Assembly (NCBI GenBank): GCA_900547815.1
Contig: URHY01000013.1
Location: 1-38,449, forward strand
From: an uncultured Solobacterium sp.
GTDB taxonomy: Bacteria; Bacillota_I; Bacilli_A; Erysipelotrichales; Erysipelotrichaceae
Direction: 5' to 3'
Length of the DNA: 38,449 nt
In this document: positions 17,771 through 27,318 of the stretch, piece after piece
Numbering within the stretch: position 1 is the stretch's first letter
How the letters are laid out: each line of letters opens with the position of its first letter
The notes under the pieces: model-generated
Databases searched by the model: none
What the model saw: only the letters and a program-made list of their open reading frames with translations
What the model was told of the DNA's origin: nothing
Program-made: the position numbers and the translations under genes

Positions 17771-18685
17771 TTAAAATTCTATTTCTTTTAAATATCTTTC
17801 TAAAGCATCCTGCCAAGTTGGAAGAGGTTTAAACCCGCTTTCGACAAGTTTTGATTTATCCAAACGAGAATTAAATGGTCTAGCAGCTTTAGATAAACCG
17901 TACTCGGCTGTTGTTACAGGAATTACTTTTGTTGTATAACCAGCTTGTTTAAAGATTTCACACGCAAAATCATACCAACTAATATATCCACCCTCATTTG
18001 TCGCATGATAATACCCATATTTATCCGTTTCAATCATATCTACTAATAAACGGGCCAAATCATAAGTATATGTTGGTGTACCAATTTGATCATTTACTAC
18101 TTTTAATGTATCAAATTTCTTTCCAACATTTAACATGGTCTTAATGAAGTTGTTTCCATTCTTTCCAAATACCCACGCAATACGAACAATAAAGTATTTT
18201 GATAAAGTATTTGATACAGCTAATTCACCACCAAGCTTAGTTTGTCCATATACATTTAATGGCTTATAATCTTTGCAGTCTGGAGTCCAAGGATCTGTTC
18301 CCTGACCATCAAATACATAATCGGTAGAAATATAGACCATTTTAGCATCTACTTCTTTACAAGCATCCGCAATATTTTGTGTACCATCCACATTGATAGC
18401 TTTAACCTTAGTTCGTTTATCTTCATCTTCAGCCAAGTCAACAGCCGTCCATGCAGCACAATGTACGACTACATCTGGATTTACAGTTTTAATCGTTTCC
18501 ATTACTGCATCCTTGTTTGTGATATCTAAGGACACATATTCAGCTGTTGTTACATAACTTCCATCTTGAATTCCATTATAGTGTTCAGCTAAATCAGATC
18601 CTATTCCAACATATCCTCTAGAAGCCAATTCGTTCATTACATCATGACCTAATTGTCCTGCAACACCTGTCACAAAAACCTTCAT
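17771..18685 (-). CDS. rfbD: dTDP-4-dehydrorhamnose reductase (RmlD)
   Basis: A 304-residue NADPH-dependent short-chain reductase that makes dTDP-L-rhamnose, the last step of the pathway. It has the nucleotide-binding start KVFVTGVAGQLGHDV, VVHCAAWTAVDLAE, MVYISTDYVFDG and the catalytic YGQTKLGGE (YxxxK), plus RIAWVFGKNGNNF. I chose MKVFVTG because AGGAAGG lies 6 nt upstream. It begins 37 nt after rfbB in the order A-C-B-D. The enzyme is homologous to the essential GacA of group A Streptococcus. Confidence 0.96.
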   Translation of the reverse strand: MKVFVTGVAGQLGHDVMNELASRGYVGIGSDLAEHYNGIQDGSYVTTAEYVSLDITNKDAVMETIKTVNPDVVVHCAAWTAVDLAEDEDKRTKVKAINVDGTQNIADACKEVDAKMVYISTDYVFDGQGTDPWTPDCKDYKPLNVYGQTKLGGELAVSNTLSKYFIVRIAWVFGKNGNNFIKTMLNVGKKFDTLKVVNDQIGTPTYTYDLARLLVDMIETDKYGYYHATNEGGYISWYDFACEIFKQAGYTTKVIPVTTAEYGLSKAARPFNSRLDKSKLVESGFKPLPTWQDALERYLKEIEF

Positions 18686-18722
18686 AGAATACCTTCCTTT
18701 CATTTAGCAAGAAAAGCTAAGA

Positions 18723-19757
18723 TTATTCCTTAGCTCTTCCTTTTTCTACATACATCTTTTCAAAATAGTTTTGGTATTCACCACTAATGATGTTTTCCCA
18801 CCATTCTTTATTGTCTAAATACCATTGGATTGTCATAGGAATACCTGTATCAAATGTATATTTTGGTTTCCATCCAAGTTCTGTTTCTAACTTCGTTGGA
18901 TCAATCGCATAACGCATGTCATGACCTTTACGATCTGTTACGTATGTAATTAAACTTTCTGGTTTGTTTAATGCATGTAAGACGGTCTTTACAACTTCTA
19001 AGTTTGTTCTTTCGTTATGACCACCCACATTATAAACTTCACCAACACGTCCCTTACGAACAATTAAATCGATGGCTACACAGTGATCATATACATGTAA
19101 CCAGTCACGCACATTTTCACCAGTTCCATATACTGGAATTGTTTCATCATTTAAAGCACGAGAAATGATTAATGGAATTAATTTTTCTGGGAAATGATAA
19201 GGGCCATAGTTATTTGAACAACGACTAATTGTTACTGGTAAACCATAAGTTCTATGATATGCAAGTACAAATAAGTCTGCACTTGCCTTCGCACTTGAAT
19301 ATGGACTTGAAGTATGAAGTGGAGTGTTTTCAGTAAAGAACAAATCAGGACGATCTAAAGGAAGATCACCATATACTTCATCAGTAGAAACTTGGTGATA
19401 TCTTTGAATACCATATTTAACACAAGCATCTAATAATGTAGTTGTTCCCATTACGTTTGTCTTAACGAAGATTTCAGGATCTTCAATACTACGGTCAACA
19501 TGACTTTCAGCCGCAAAGTTAACAACAACATCAAACTTTTCTTTTTCAAATAAATCCATGATGAATTCACGATCTGCAATATCACCTTTAATGAATTTAT
19601 AATTTGGTTTATCTTCAACAGGTTTACAAGTTTCTAAGTTACCTGCATAAGTCAACTTATCTAAGTTAACAATCATATCCTCAGGATATTTATTTACCAT
19701 ATAATGTACAAAGTTTCCACCAATGAAACCAGCACCACCAGTTACTAAAATTTTCAT
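18723..19757 (-). CDS. rfbB: dTDP-glucose 4,6-dehydratase (RmlB)
   Basis: A 344-residue extended short-chain dehydrogenase acting second in dTDP-rhamnose synthesis. Motifs: ILVTGGAGFIGGNF (NAD binding), NFAAESHVDRS, the catalytic STDEVYGD segment, YSSAKASAD (YxxxK) and RCSNNYGPYHFPEKLIPL. I chose MKILVTGG, with AAGGAG 9 nt upstream; the longer frame overlaps rfbC. It follows rfbC after 4 nt, implying tight co-translation. Confidence 0.97.
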   Translation of the reverse strand: MKILVTGGAGFIGGNFVHYMVNKYPEDMIVNLDKLTYAGNLETCKPVEDKPNYKFIKGDIADREFIMDLFEKEKFDVVVNFAAESHVDRSIEDPEIFVKTNVMGTTTLLDACVKYGIQRYHQVSTDEVYGDLPLDRPDLFFTENTPLHTSSPYSSAKASADLFVLAYHRTYGLPVTISRCSNNYGPYHFPEKLIPLIISRALNDETIPVYGTGENVRDWLHVYDHCVAIDLIVRKGRVGEVYNVGGHNERTNLEVVKTVLHALNKPESLITYVTDRKGHDMRYAIDPTKLETELGWKPKYTFDTGIPMTIQWYLDNKEWWENIISGEYQNYFEKMYVEKGRAKE

Positions 19758-19761
19758 ATTT

Positions 19762-20334
19762 TTATTCTCCTTCATATACAAATTGATTGTTTGACTCTTC
19801 TAAAGTAGGTCCAATCTGATCTTTTTCACTCAAGACAGGCTCAATGCCATTTAATAATGATCCCCAATCTACATTACAAGTTGGATCATCATAACGCATT
19901 CCACCTTCTGATTCTTTATTGTAGACATTATCTACTTTATATCTAAACTCAACATTATCTGTTAGAGTTAAGAATCCATGCGCAAATCCTTGTGGAATAA
20001 AGAATTGTCTATGATTTTCTTCACTAAGCTCTACACTTACCCATGAACCAAATGTAGGACTACCTTTGCGAATATCGACTGCTACATCAATTACAGTTCC
20101 TTTTGTACAAGAAACCAATTTACTTTGTGCATAAGGCGGATTTTGCCAATGCAAACCACGAAGCGTACCCTTCTGTGCACTAAAAGACATATTGTCCTGC
20201 ACAAAATCAACAGTAACACCTAATTTTTCATATTTAGGCTTAGAATATGTTTCTGTAAAATATCCACGATGATCTCCAAATACATCTGTATCAATAATTA
20301 ATACACCTGGAATCTTTGTTTCTGTTACTTTCAT
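19762..20334 (-). CDS. rfbC: dTDP-4-dehydrorhamnose 3,5-epimerase (RmlC)
   Basis: A 190-residue cupin epimerase for the third step of dTDP-L-rhamnose synthesis. It shows DHRGYFTETY, QDNMSFSAQKGTLRGLHWQN (catalytic His in LRGLHWQ), VDIRKGSPTFG and FFIPQGFAHGF. The length fits the family. AGGAGG precedes the ATG by about 7 nt, and the gene starts 12 nt after rfbA. Confidence 0.96.
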   Translation of the reverse strand: MKVTETKIPGVLIIDTDVFGDHRGYFTETYSKPKYEKLGVTVDFVQDNMSFSAQKGTLRGLHWQNPPYAQSKLVSCTKGTVIDVAVDIRKGSPTFGSWVSVELSEENHRQFFIPQGFAHGFLTLTDNVEFRYKVDNVYNKESEGGMRYDDPTCNVDWGSLLNGIEPVLSEKDQIGPTLEESNNQFVYEGE

Positions 20335-20346
20335 TCAATTACCTCC

Positions 20347-21225
20347 TTATTTAATATATTTACGATCCATAATCTTCTTTAAATACGCACCATATTGGTT
20401 TTTCTTATATATTTCATATGTTGCCGCCAATTCTTCATCGCCAATCCAACCATTGTCGTAGGCAATTTCTTCAAGACATGCAATCTTACGATGCTGATGC
20501 TCTTCGATTGTCTTCACAAAGTTTGTAGCATCCACTAAAGACTCATGCGTACCCGTATCTAACCAAGTAAAGCCATCACCAAGTAATGTTACATTCAATT
20601 CACCATTCTCTAAATAGATACGGTTCAAATCTGTAATTTCAAGTTCCCCGCGAGCACTTGGCTTTAAGTTTTTCGCATACTCAACCACTTTATTATCATA
20701 GAAATAAAGTCCAGTTACGGCATAATTTGATTTAGGACAAGCTGGCTTTTCCTCTAAACTAATAGCCTTTCCTTCAGAATCAAATTCAACAACTCCAAAA
20801 CGCTCTGGATCTTCTACATAATAACCAAATACGGTAGCTCCCACTTCATTTTCAGCAGCTGCACGAAGGCGTTTAGTCAATCCATGTCCATGGAAAATAT
20901 TATCACCTAAAATCATCGCACAACTATCCTTTCCAATGAATTCTTCACCTAAAATGAAAGCTTGAGCCAAACCATCTGGACTTGGTTGAACTTTATAAGA
21001 AAGCTCAATTCCAAATTGATGACCATCCCCTAACAATTCTTGAAAACGAGGTGTATCATCTGGAGTTGAAATAATTAAGATTTCACGAATCCCTGCCTGC
21101 ATTAAAATAGACATTGGATAATAAATCATTGGCTTGTCATAAATAGGAAGCAATTGCTTACTTGTAACCTTAGTCAAAGGATATAAACGAGTACCACTAC
21201 CACCAGCTAAAATAATACCTTTCAT
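20347..21225 (-). CDS. rfbA: Glucose-1-phosphate thymidylyltransferase (RmlA)
   Basis: A 292-residue nucleotidyltransferase that makes dTDP-glucose from glucose-1-phosphate and dTTP, the entry to the pathway. The signature [11 protein letters not shown] and [16 protein letters not shown] lie at the N-terminus. [28 protein letters not shown] and [15 protein letters not shown] follow. The length is standard. First gene of the rfbACBD unit, it is preceded by an extended -10 promoter and the terminator of the previous operon. GGAGG lies about 10 nt before the ATG. Confidence 0.97.
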   Translation of the reverse strand: MKGIILAGGSGTRLYPLTKVTSKQLLPIYDKPMIYYPMSILMQAGIREILIISTPDDTPRFQELLGDGHQFGIELSYKVQPSPDGLAQAFILGEEFIGKDSCAMILGDNIFHGHGLTKRLRAAAENEVGATVFGYYVEDPERFGVVEFDSEGKAISLEEKPACPKSNYAVTGLYFYDNKVVEYAKNLKPSARGELEITDLNRIYLENGELNVTLLGDGFTWLDTGTHESLVDATNFVKTIEEHQHRKIACLEEIAYDNGWIGDEELAATYEIYKKNQYGAYLKKIMDRKYIK

Positions 21226-21251
21226 AATATTGTTCCTCCATAATTATATTT

Positions 21252-21260
21252 ATTATATCA
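21252..21260 (-). promoter_or_regulatory. Extended -10 promoter of the rfbACBD unit
   Basis: TGATATAAT on the minus strand: a perfect TATAAT with the TGn extension, 26 nt before rfbA. No good -35 box is seen, since the terminator stem occupies that region; extended -10 promoters can do without one. Confidence 0.65.
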
Positions 21261-21269
21261 TACTTATAA

Positions 21270-21295
21270 AATAAACCCTAACGTTGCGTTAGGGT
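21270..21295 (-). terminator. Intrinsic terminator after the two-domain glycosyltransferase gene
   Basis: ACCCTAACG-CAA-CGTTAGGGT is a perfect 9-bp stem with a 3-nt loop, followed by TTTATTTTAT. It starts at the stop codon and separates the export/glycosyltransferase operon from rfbACBD. Confidence 0.88.
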
Positions 21296-23445
21296 CAAGC
21301 ACAATATACACGAATTATTGATTCTTTTATCTTTTTCCAATCTCTTGATTTCACAGTTTCTACACCATTCTTATATAAAACATCCCGTAAAGCCTCATCT
21401 GAAACAATTCTTTCAATGCAGTGAATGGCCTTGTCAATATCTCCATTTGGATAAATCAAACAATTCTTTCCATCTTCTAAATACTCTTTGTTTCCATCAT
21501 TTAATAAAGCCACTACATAGCCACCTGTAGCCATCATTTCAATTGGCGGATAGCTAAAACTTTCCAGTAATGATGTCTTTAATAAAATATCACAAGCTTC
21601 ATATACTTTTTGCACCTCTTCATAAGGTACTCTATGCAAGAATTTATCAACACGATACCAATCCTTTGGTTTGGCATTGTAAGACATGTACCATATTTCA
21701 TAATTACTTGAATCAAGTTTATTCGTAATCATAAAAGCTTCATCAACATTTTTATGGGCACTCGAAGAATCTCCCTCGATCAAAATACGAATTTTATCTT
21801 TAAATTCTCTTTTATGCGGTCTATATTGCTCAATATCGATTCCATTATAGATCCACTTAGCCTCTTTATTAAAATCAGACTTTAACCATTCCTTACACCA
21901 CTTTGAAATCGTGACATAATCAAAAGGATACGAATAACTAAGACTAGCTTCTACTTTTCTAGGATCTTTAAAATCATAGAAATCAATCTCATAGTTTTGA
22001 ACTAAATATTTCTTATTTTCTATACAACGAATATCATCTAACATCTTAACCGTAGGCCACATTGTAGCTACACCACAATCGATTTTCGCATCCAACTTAT
22101 CATTTTTAAATGGCAAGACTGGAAACGAATGGTTCATAAATGTAAATTCTGTACAAGTATCATAGAACGATAATAAAATCACTTGATAACCAGCATCTTG
22201 TAAATAAGCAGCATGACGAAGTGCCACCATGACTCCACCTGATATTTCAAGTTTCGCAAATCCGAAACAAATGATTCGCTTACGATTTTGTTGAAGAATT
22301 GAAACGATATTAGAAGCTGTATATAAAGTCACACAATGTTTTAAACAATATGCATACGCATTTTTTGCCAAAGTATTTCTTAAAGTTTCGTTTTCAATTA
22401 AATTGGTTAATTCCACCTTCCACTCATCGGCATTTGAACAAAGCAATCCAGTTTTATGATCTTCTATCATTTCTTTAAAAGCACCTAAGTTACTTGCAAT
22501 CGTACAAGTCTTAACTAAGCTTGCTTCAACCCATTTATTCTCGGATTTAGCTTCATTAAATATTGATGTTGTTAACGGAGCTAAATTGATATCCATCTTC
22601 GAAATCAATTCCGGAAGTTTTTTATAATCCATAAAAGGATGCACTTCAATCTTAGAAGCATATACCTTCATATCTTGAGGTAAATCAATCTCTCCCACAA
22701 GATGTAAACGAACATGATCATATGTTTTTAATACATGAATCAAGGCTGGCTTAATCATTTCAAAATCTTCATTATGCGTAACACTTCCACTAAAATAACC
22801 AATATCCACTGTATCTTTATCTGTTTTTTTAATGGATTGCGATAAAGCTACCATTTCAATAGAAGCTGTATTTCGATTGATCCATACATTTGGATTGTAT
22901 TTTTCTAATTCATTCTTTAAAGCCAATGTAGTTGTGATACATCCATCGCAAAGCTTTAATAACTTTTGATTTTTCATAACATCTAAATCATAACGAGCCT
23001 TTTGAGAAGTATCCATATTCTTAACATACTCAATTTGATCTGTGTATGCAGTGTCAATTACCAAATCATCCACATCATATAATACAGGCTTATTCCAAGA
23101 TTTAGCCAATTGAATAAATTCATTTAATTTATCAGTATATGGCGCTCTAAAAATAACGAAACAAGAATACATACGCACTTGTTTTAATTCCACATTCTCA
23201 AAGAATACCTCATCACTCGTATATCCATTTGATTGAAGTTGTTCCATTTGATGTGTAACACGATAACGAGGTGGATGTGGCAATAAATCTTTTGGACACC
23301 CATTAATAAACAAGACATCCTTAAATGCATCGCTTTTTGGTCTAGATTCTCTTTTTTTATGAATATAATGTGAGGCATGTTTAGCTAAGCCTGAAACACC
23401 TTCGCGTTTTAATACCTCAACAGATTTATTTACAATATCTGACAT
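21295..23445 (-). CDS. Two-domain (GT4+GT4) glycosyltransferase of rhamnose-polysaccharide type
   Basis: A 716-residue cytoplasmic protein with two GT-B units in tandem. The first (~45-395) has VLYDVDDLV, IGYFSGSVTHNEDF and APLTTSIFNEAKSENKWVEA. The second (~396-716) starts at RIICFGFAKLEISGGVMVAL and has WIYNGID, ILIEGDSSSAHKNVDEAF and LLESFSYPPIEMMATGGYVV (E-x7-E). Two active sites suggest one polypeptide adding two residues; large bifunctional rhamnosyltransferases such as GacG occur in streptococcal loci. The exact linkage cannot be told. I chose MSDIVNKSVE, because AGGTGG lies 7 nt upstream; this also leaves 11 nt after the MerR-methyltransferase stop. It is the last gene of its operon. 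Confidence 0.85.
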   Translation of the reverse strand: MSDIVNKSVEVLKREGVSGLAKHASHYIHKKRESRPKSDAFKDVLFINGCPKDLLPHPPRYRVTHQMEQLQSNGYTSDEVFFENVELKQVRMYSCFVIFRAPYTDKLNEFIQLAKSWNKPVLYDVDDLVIDTAYTDQIEYVKNMDTSQKARYDLDVMKNQKLLKLCDGCITTTLALKNELEKYNPNVWINRNTASIEMVALSQSIKKTDKDTVDIGYFSGSVTHNEDFEMIKPALIHVLKTYDHVRLHLVGEIDLPQDMKVYASKIEVHPFMDYKKLPELISKMDINLAPLTTSIFNEAKSENKWVEASLVKTCTIASNLGAFKEMIEDHKTGLLCSNADEWKVELTNLIENETLRNTLAKNAYAYCLKHCVTLYTASNIVSILQQNRKRIICFGFAKLEISGGVMVALRHAAYLQDAGYQVILLSFYDTCTEFTFMNHSFPVLPFKNDKLDAKIDCGVATMWPTVKMLDDIRCIENKKYLVQNYEIDFYDFKDPRKVEASLSYSYPFDYVTISKWCKEWLKSDFNKEAKWIYNGIDIEQYRPHKREFKDKIRILIEGDSSSAHKNVDEAFMITNKLDSSNYEIWYMSYNAKPKDWYRVDKFLHRVPYEEVQKVYEACDILLKTSLLESFSYPPIEMMATGGYVVALLNDGNKEYLEDGKNCLIYPNGDIDKAIHCIERIVSDEALRDVLYKNGVETVKSRDWKKIKESIIRVYCA

Positions 23446-23456
23446 ACATACACCAC

Positions 23457-24602
23457 CTAATTTGAACAAATAAACAATCCAGCTTGTTTTGTTACTACTA
23501 TTTTACCATCTTGTTTAAGCAATCTATCAATATATTCTTTAAATTCTACAAGCCTTGGTCCTAAAATTTCATTCTGATTACCATGACAAGACATAATATA
23601 ATCAACCAATGGCTTTGATTCTGTTATTTCTAATGTATCTTTATAGTCGAATCTTTGAATATTTTTAAAATATTTAGATAAGATTCGTTCTCCATTTTCT
23701 AAACCAAAAATTTCATATAACTTGTGATTTGAAAGATTGATTCTAGAATCAAACCCTTGCACGATTTCTGTTATTTCTTTCATATGCTCTTTACCATATG
23801 TACTACAATATAATATTCCATCTGATTTTAAAACTCTTGATATTTCTTTTAAGCCTAAATTTAAATCGTTTAAATAAAATAATACATGGTTGGCAATAAT
23901 CGAATCAAAATAAGCATCTTTAAAAGGAATCTTTTCTGCATCGGCAAGAATACAGTTAAAATCAGATCCTAATTTATTACGAACTTCTTCCACCATGCCT
24001 TCACTTATGTCAGATAGAAAGACTTCACGATTTCTTAAATCAATCTTATTTTCCTGCCATAATTTACCATTGCCACAACCTAATTCTAATAAACGGTTTA
24101 CATTTGAAAAATCAATCTTCTCAAATAACCAATTAAACCACCCCTGCTTATTTGTAGAATATTTTTCATGAAGACGAATTCGATCATTTAAGTTCTTCGC
24201 ATTCTTATATTGCTCAATAATATTCGTCTCTTCATTTGATAATTGAACTAAAGATAGAATCATATTCCAAGACAAGTCTGGAGTTTGACTTGCCTTTTTC
24301 AAAGCATCTTTTAAAGATTGGAGATGCGAAATTTTATCTTCAATCAAATCAATTTGTAAATCAAAACTTTCTTTTAAATTTGTGTTGTCCATTACCATTG
24401 GAAAGATTTCTTCAATACGAAAACCTAAATGTTTCAAAGATATAATCTTCTGTAATTTTAATAAATCTAAATCGCTATATTGTCGGTATCCATTTTCCAT
24501 AACAAAAGAGGGTTTCAACAACCCTATTTTGTCATAATATCGTATTGTTCTTTCACTAACATTCGCAAGTCGTGCAAATTGTCCTGTTTTATAATAATTC
24601 AT
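23457..24602 (-). CDS. MerR-type DNA-binding domain fused to a SAM-dependent methyltransferase
   Basis: A 381-residue fusion. Residues 1-70 are a MerR winged helix: YYKTGQFARLANVSERTIRY, then YYDKIGLLKP and GYRQYS. Residues ~72-105 form the usual dimer coiled coil. Residues ~165-290 are a class I methyltransferase: motif I LLELGCGNGK (171-180), acidic D198, DAEKIPF (221-227) and SRVLKSDGILYCSTYG. A regulator that senses SAM, or a methyltransferase that also controls transcription, are both possible; similar fusions are known in Firmicutes. It starts on an ATGA overlap with the kinase-like gene, so the two are translationally coupled. A dyad ahead of the first gene of this group (29528-29550) could be its operator. 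Confidence 0.83.
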   Translation of the reverse strand: MNYYKTGQFARLANVSERTIRYYDKIGLLKPSFVMENGYRQYSDLDLLKLQKIISLKHLGFRIEEIFPMVMDNTNLKESFDLQIDLIEDKISHLQSLKDALKKASQTPDLSWNMILSLVQLSNEETNIIEQYKNAKNLNDRIRLHEKYSTNKQGWFNWLFEKIDFSNVNRLLELGCGNGKLWQENKIDLRNREVFLSDISEGMVEEVRNKLGSDFNCILADAEKIPFKDAYFDSIIANHVLFYLNDLNLGLKEISRVLKSDGILYCSTYGKEHMKEITEIVQGFDSRINLSNHKLYEIFGLENGERILSKYFKNIQRFDYKDTLEITESKPLVDYIMSCHGNQNEILGPRLVEFKEYIDRLLKQDGKIVVTKQAGLFICSN

Positions 24603-26404
24603 ATCTTATTTTTCGTTAGTCTATATATTTTCGAATTTTTTATTTGATTCAATTCTTGGTTCAAATTATGGTTTGCAGTAATTAAATTGATAAAATTATC
24701 AATACAATCTTCACCATAATAATACATGAAGAAATCAATTTCTAATAAACCACTTTCTTGGTTTGGTACATGAATCTTTGGTGCCTCTGTAAAATAATAA
24801 TCATCATTGATCACAAAAGTCGCATTCGTGTCAAAATGTGAAATCAGATTTCCGTTAATTTTAATACTGTTCAATTTAAAGATTGCCTTTTTTCCAAATG
24901 CGATATCAACATCATCTTTGCCAATTTCTTTTTCGTAATGCATTTGTTTTGAGTTAAACAATGTATCTTTTTTATCATCAATCAAAATATCTAAAAAGTC
25001 ACGTTCTTGTTCTTGGCGCAAATCAATCACTTGATTATTCAAAGAATCAAAATAATCCCCAATTTTCACATCTGATACATAATGTTGGAAGCTTTCTTCC
25101 ATCGCTAAATAGACTTTTCTTAATTCTTTTGTGATTCCATAATGTTCATAAATCAATTCAATTTCTTCTCTTTTTAATTTAGAAATCGCATTACTATGCA
25201 AAATAGCGCGATACATAATGAATGAAATTGGAACTGTACAATCAAATACCCATTCATAATCTAAAATAAAGTATTTATTCTCGTCTGTTAAAACAACATT
25301 TTCTAAAATCACATCAATGTCACAAAATCGTATGCATTTTTCATTCAATAAAAGTGTTTGGTCTTGTTTACCAAAAACATCTAAAAATTCTTGGTTTTCT
25401 TCAAAATGGACAATCGAAGCGCTTGAATTCATTTTATACAAAAGATCCATTGTTTCTAACACTTTATCAAATTGATTGTGTTTTACATATTGATCAACAA
25501 TTGTCTCTAGATTTTCACCTTTAATAAAATCAAATATTAATTTATTATCTACAAATTTTACTGGACAATATGTAAATAAATCATTGGTCAGTACTTTTTT
25601 GTAAAACTGATAAATTTTATTAAAGTGCTGAATTCCGCTTGGTTTAAGTGCAATCTTTTCAACAATAAATTCATCTTCTTGTTTAATAATATTAGTACAT
25701 ATTTTAAATTTATCTTTTCTTTCAGATGAAATCTTAGAATACACAATCGGATTTTTTTGATTCGATACTATAATCATAAACGAGTTACTAAAGGTTGAAA
25801 AATCCTTAGAATCAACTAGAGATTGCAAAGCTTCATGTTCATTAAATAAGCGATATCTAAAATCATGACAATCTTCATACTGCAAATTGATATTACTTGT
25901 CAACCATTCATCACTTAATATTTGTGTTGTAAGACAATAATCAGGATATGGATAATAATATTGAGCATTCAATGACATTTTTAAAAATAATTGATCCCAT
26001 TGATTCTTTGAATATAAATTTGAATGTTTCTTTAAATGTCCAAAGAATTCATTTGACTCATATTCTTTTACACCTGCAAAATAGCGAAGAGCAAGTTTAT
26101 TATTTGTCAAAATAATCAATTGTCCTTCCGAATTTCTTTTATTCAATAAATCATGCAGTACAGATTCTTTATCTTCAACATGATCTAATTCTCCATCTAC
26201 AATGATATAGTCAAACTGTTGATTTATTGTATTAAGATTGAATAAATCAGTTTGTATACATTGTAAAAAATAAGATATTAATATAGAGCTATCACCTACA
26301 TATAAAATTTTCGCATCCTTTTTAAATGGATACCATTCAAATATATTCGTTCTATATTTAATGTCATTATAAAATTCTTTATAATCTGACCTTACCTGAT
26401 TCAT
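24599..26404 (-). CDS. Polysaccharide-locus protein: degenerate methyltransferase-like plus APH/choline-kinase-like domain
   Basis: A 601-residue protein not assigned to a named enzyme. Residues ~10-215 resemble the methyltransferase domains found in multi-domain polysaccharide proteins (FEWYPFKKDAKILYVGDSS, FDYIIVDGELDHV), but the glycine-rich SAM loop is degenerate. Residues ~235-420 resemble an aminoglycoside/choline-kinase fold: FCDIDVILENVVL fits the D-x4-N catalytic loop and FILDYEW the metal-binding Asp. The usual His before the first Asp is missing. The last ~150 residues are unassigned. I chose the ATG at 26404 because GGAG lies 6 nt upstream; a GTG at 26416 overlapping the epimerase stop is the alternative. 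A sugar- or alcohol-kinase role is possible but unproven. Confidence 0.65.
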   Translation of the reverse strand: MNQVRSDYKEFYNDIKYRTNIFEWYPFKKDAKILYVGDSSILISYFLQCIQTDLFNLNTINQQFDYIIVDGELDHVEDKESVLHDLLNKRNSEGQLIILTNNKLALRYFAGVKEYESNEFFGHLKKHSNLYSKNQWDQLFLKMSLNAQYYYPYPDYCLTTQILSDEWLTSNINLQYEDCHDFRYRLFNEHEALQSLVDSKDFSTFSNSFMIIVSNQKNPIVYSKISSERKDKFKICTNIIKQEDEFIVEKIALKPSGIQHFNKIYQFYKKVLTNDLFTYCPVKFVDNKLIFDFIKGENLETIVDQYVKHNQFDKVLETMDLLYKMNSSASIVHFEENQEFLDVFGKQDQTLLLNEKCIRFCDIDVILENVVLTDENKYFILDYEWVFDCTVPISFIMYRAILHSNAISKLKREEIELIYEHYGITKELRKVYLAMEESFQHYVSDVKIGDYFDSLNNQVIDLRQEQERDFLDILIDDKKDTLFNSKQMHYEKEIGKDDVDIAFGKKAIFKLNSIKINGNLISHFDTNATFVINDDYYFTEAPKIHVPNQESGLLEIDFFMYYYGEDCIDNFINLITANHNLNQELNQIKNSKIYRLTKNKI

Positions 26405-26415
26405 ATTGTTCTCCA

Positions 26416-27318
26416 CTAAAAACTATTTTGTAAATAATCAATATATAGTTTTAATCCCTCTTCAAATGATCGAATTTTAAATTCATGAATATTTTCAATC
26501 TTATGATTATCAAGTACAACCTTAGGTACATCGACACTTCTTGCATCTTTATAGATAACATCTGGCTGCAATCCATAATCTTTCATTTTTTTGATTACAT
26601 CATTTAATGAAATACCTTGATTGCTGCTGACATTAAAGACTTCTTCATCACCTTCATAATTCATTAAAGATCCAATCATTTCACAAACATCTTCAATATA
26701 GATATAATCTCGAACAACACTTCCGTCTCCCCATATTTCAATTTGTTCATGATTTAATGTCTTTTTCAATGCCGCATCAATGAATCCAACCCCTTTATTA
26801 AAGTCTTGTCCAGGTCCATACGGATTTGAGATACGTGCAATAATCATATTTGAATGTGATTGTTTATTAAATGTTTTTAAAACTGTTTCAATACATAATT
26901 TGACCGAACCATAATGATTGATTGGATTTGCCAAAGCCGATTCTTTTATTGGCTGTTGTTCCTGAATTCCATATACAGTTCCACCTGAAGATAAGAAAAT
27001 GACTTTAATATTGTGTTGTGCACACAAATCAAATAAATGTGCACTCTGTACAAAGTCTCTTGAATATCCCTGCATAAAACGTTTATTTGAATTACCAGGA
27101 TTTACTGTACTTAAAGAGTGAATAATAATATCTTTATCTGTTACAGCACGTTCTAGTATTTCATCATCAAAAAAATCACCTTCGATATATTCTACATTTG
27201 GATTTTTTTCTTTTGGATTTTGGATATCAAAAGAATACACTTTATATTCTTTACTTAAATAACGAGCCAAGTTGGCACCGATAAATCCATTACCCCCTAT
27301 GATCAATACTTTCTTCAT
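26416..27318 (-). CDS. NAD-dependent sugar epimerase/dehydratase
   Basis: A 300-residue extended short-chain dehydrogenase of the GalE/RmlB group. It has VLIIGGNGFIGANLARYL (NAD binding), FLSSGGTVYG, the catalytic HYGSVK (YxxxK), RISNPYGPGQ and GDGSVVRDYIYIEDV. It probably acts on an NDP-sugar for this polysaccharide. UDP-sugar 4-epimerisation or reduction of a dTDP-4-keto sugar are both possible, and the sequence does not decide. It overlaps the WsaF-like gene by 29 nt, with AAAGGA about 10 nt before the ATG. Confidence 0.85.
   Translation of the reverse strand: MKKVLIIGGNGFIGANLARYLSKEYKVYSFDIQNPKEKNPNVEYIEGDFFDDEILERAVTDKDIIIHSLSTVNPGNSNKRFMQGYSRDFVQSAHLFDLCAQHNIKVIFLSSGGTVYGIQEQQPIKESALANPINHYGSVKLCIETVLKTFNKQSHSNMIIARISNPYGPGQDFNKGVGFIDAALKKTLNHEQIEIWGDGSVVRDYIYIEDVCEMIGSLMNYEGDEEVFNVSSNQGISLNDVIKKMKDYGLQPDVIYKDARSVDVPKVVLDNHKIENIHEFKIRSFEEGLKLYIDYLQNSF

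Noticed and set aside
18686..18722. TTAGC/GCTAA hairpin between rfbB and rfbD
   Set aside because: The stem is only 5 bp and no T-run follows, so it is unlikely to stop transcription within the rfb unit.
24599..26404. Naming the kinase-like protein LicA (choline kinase)
   Set aside because: The catalytic-loop His is missing, the length is twice that of LicA, and no LicC-like cytidylyltransferase is seen.
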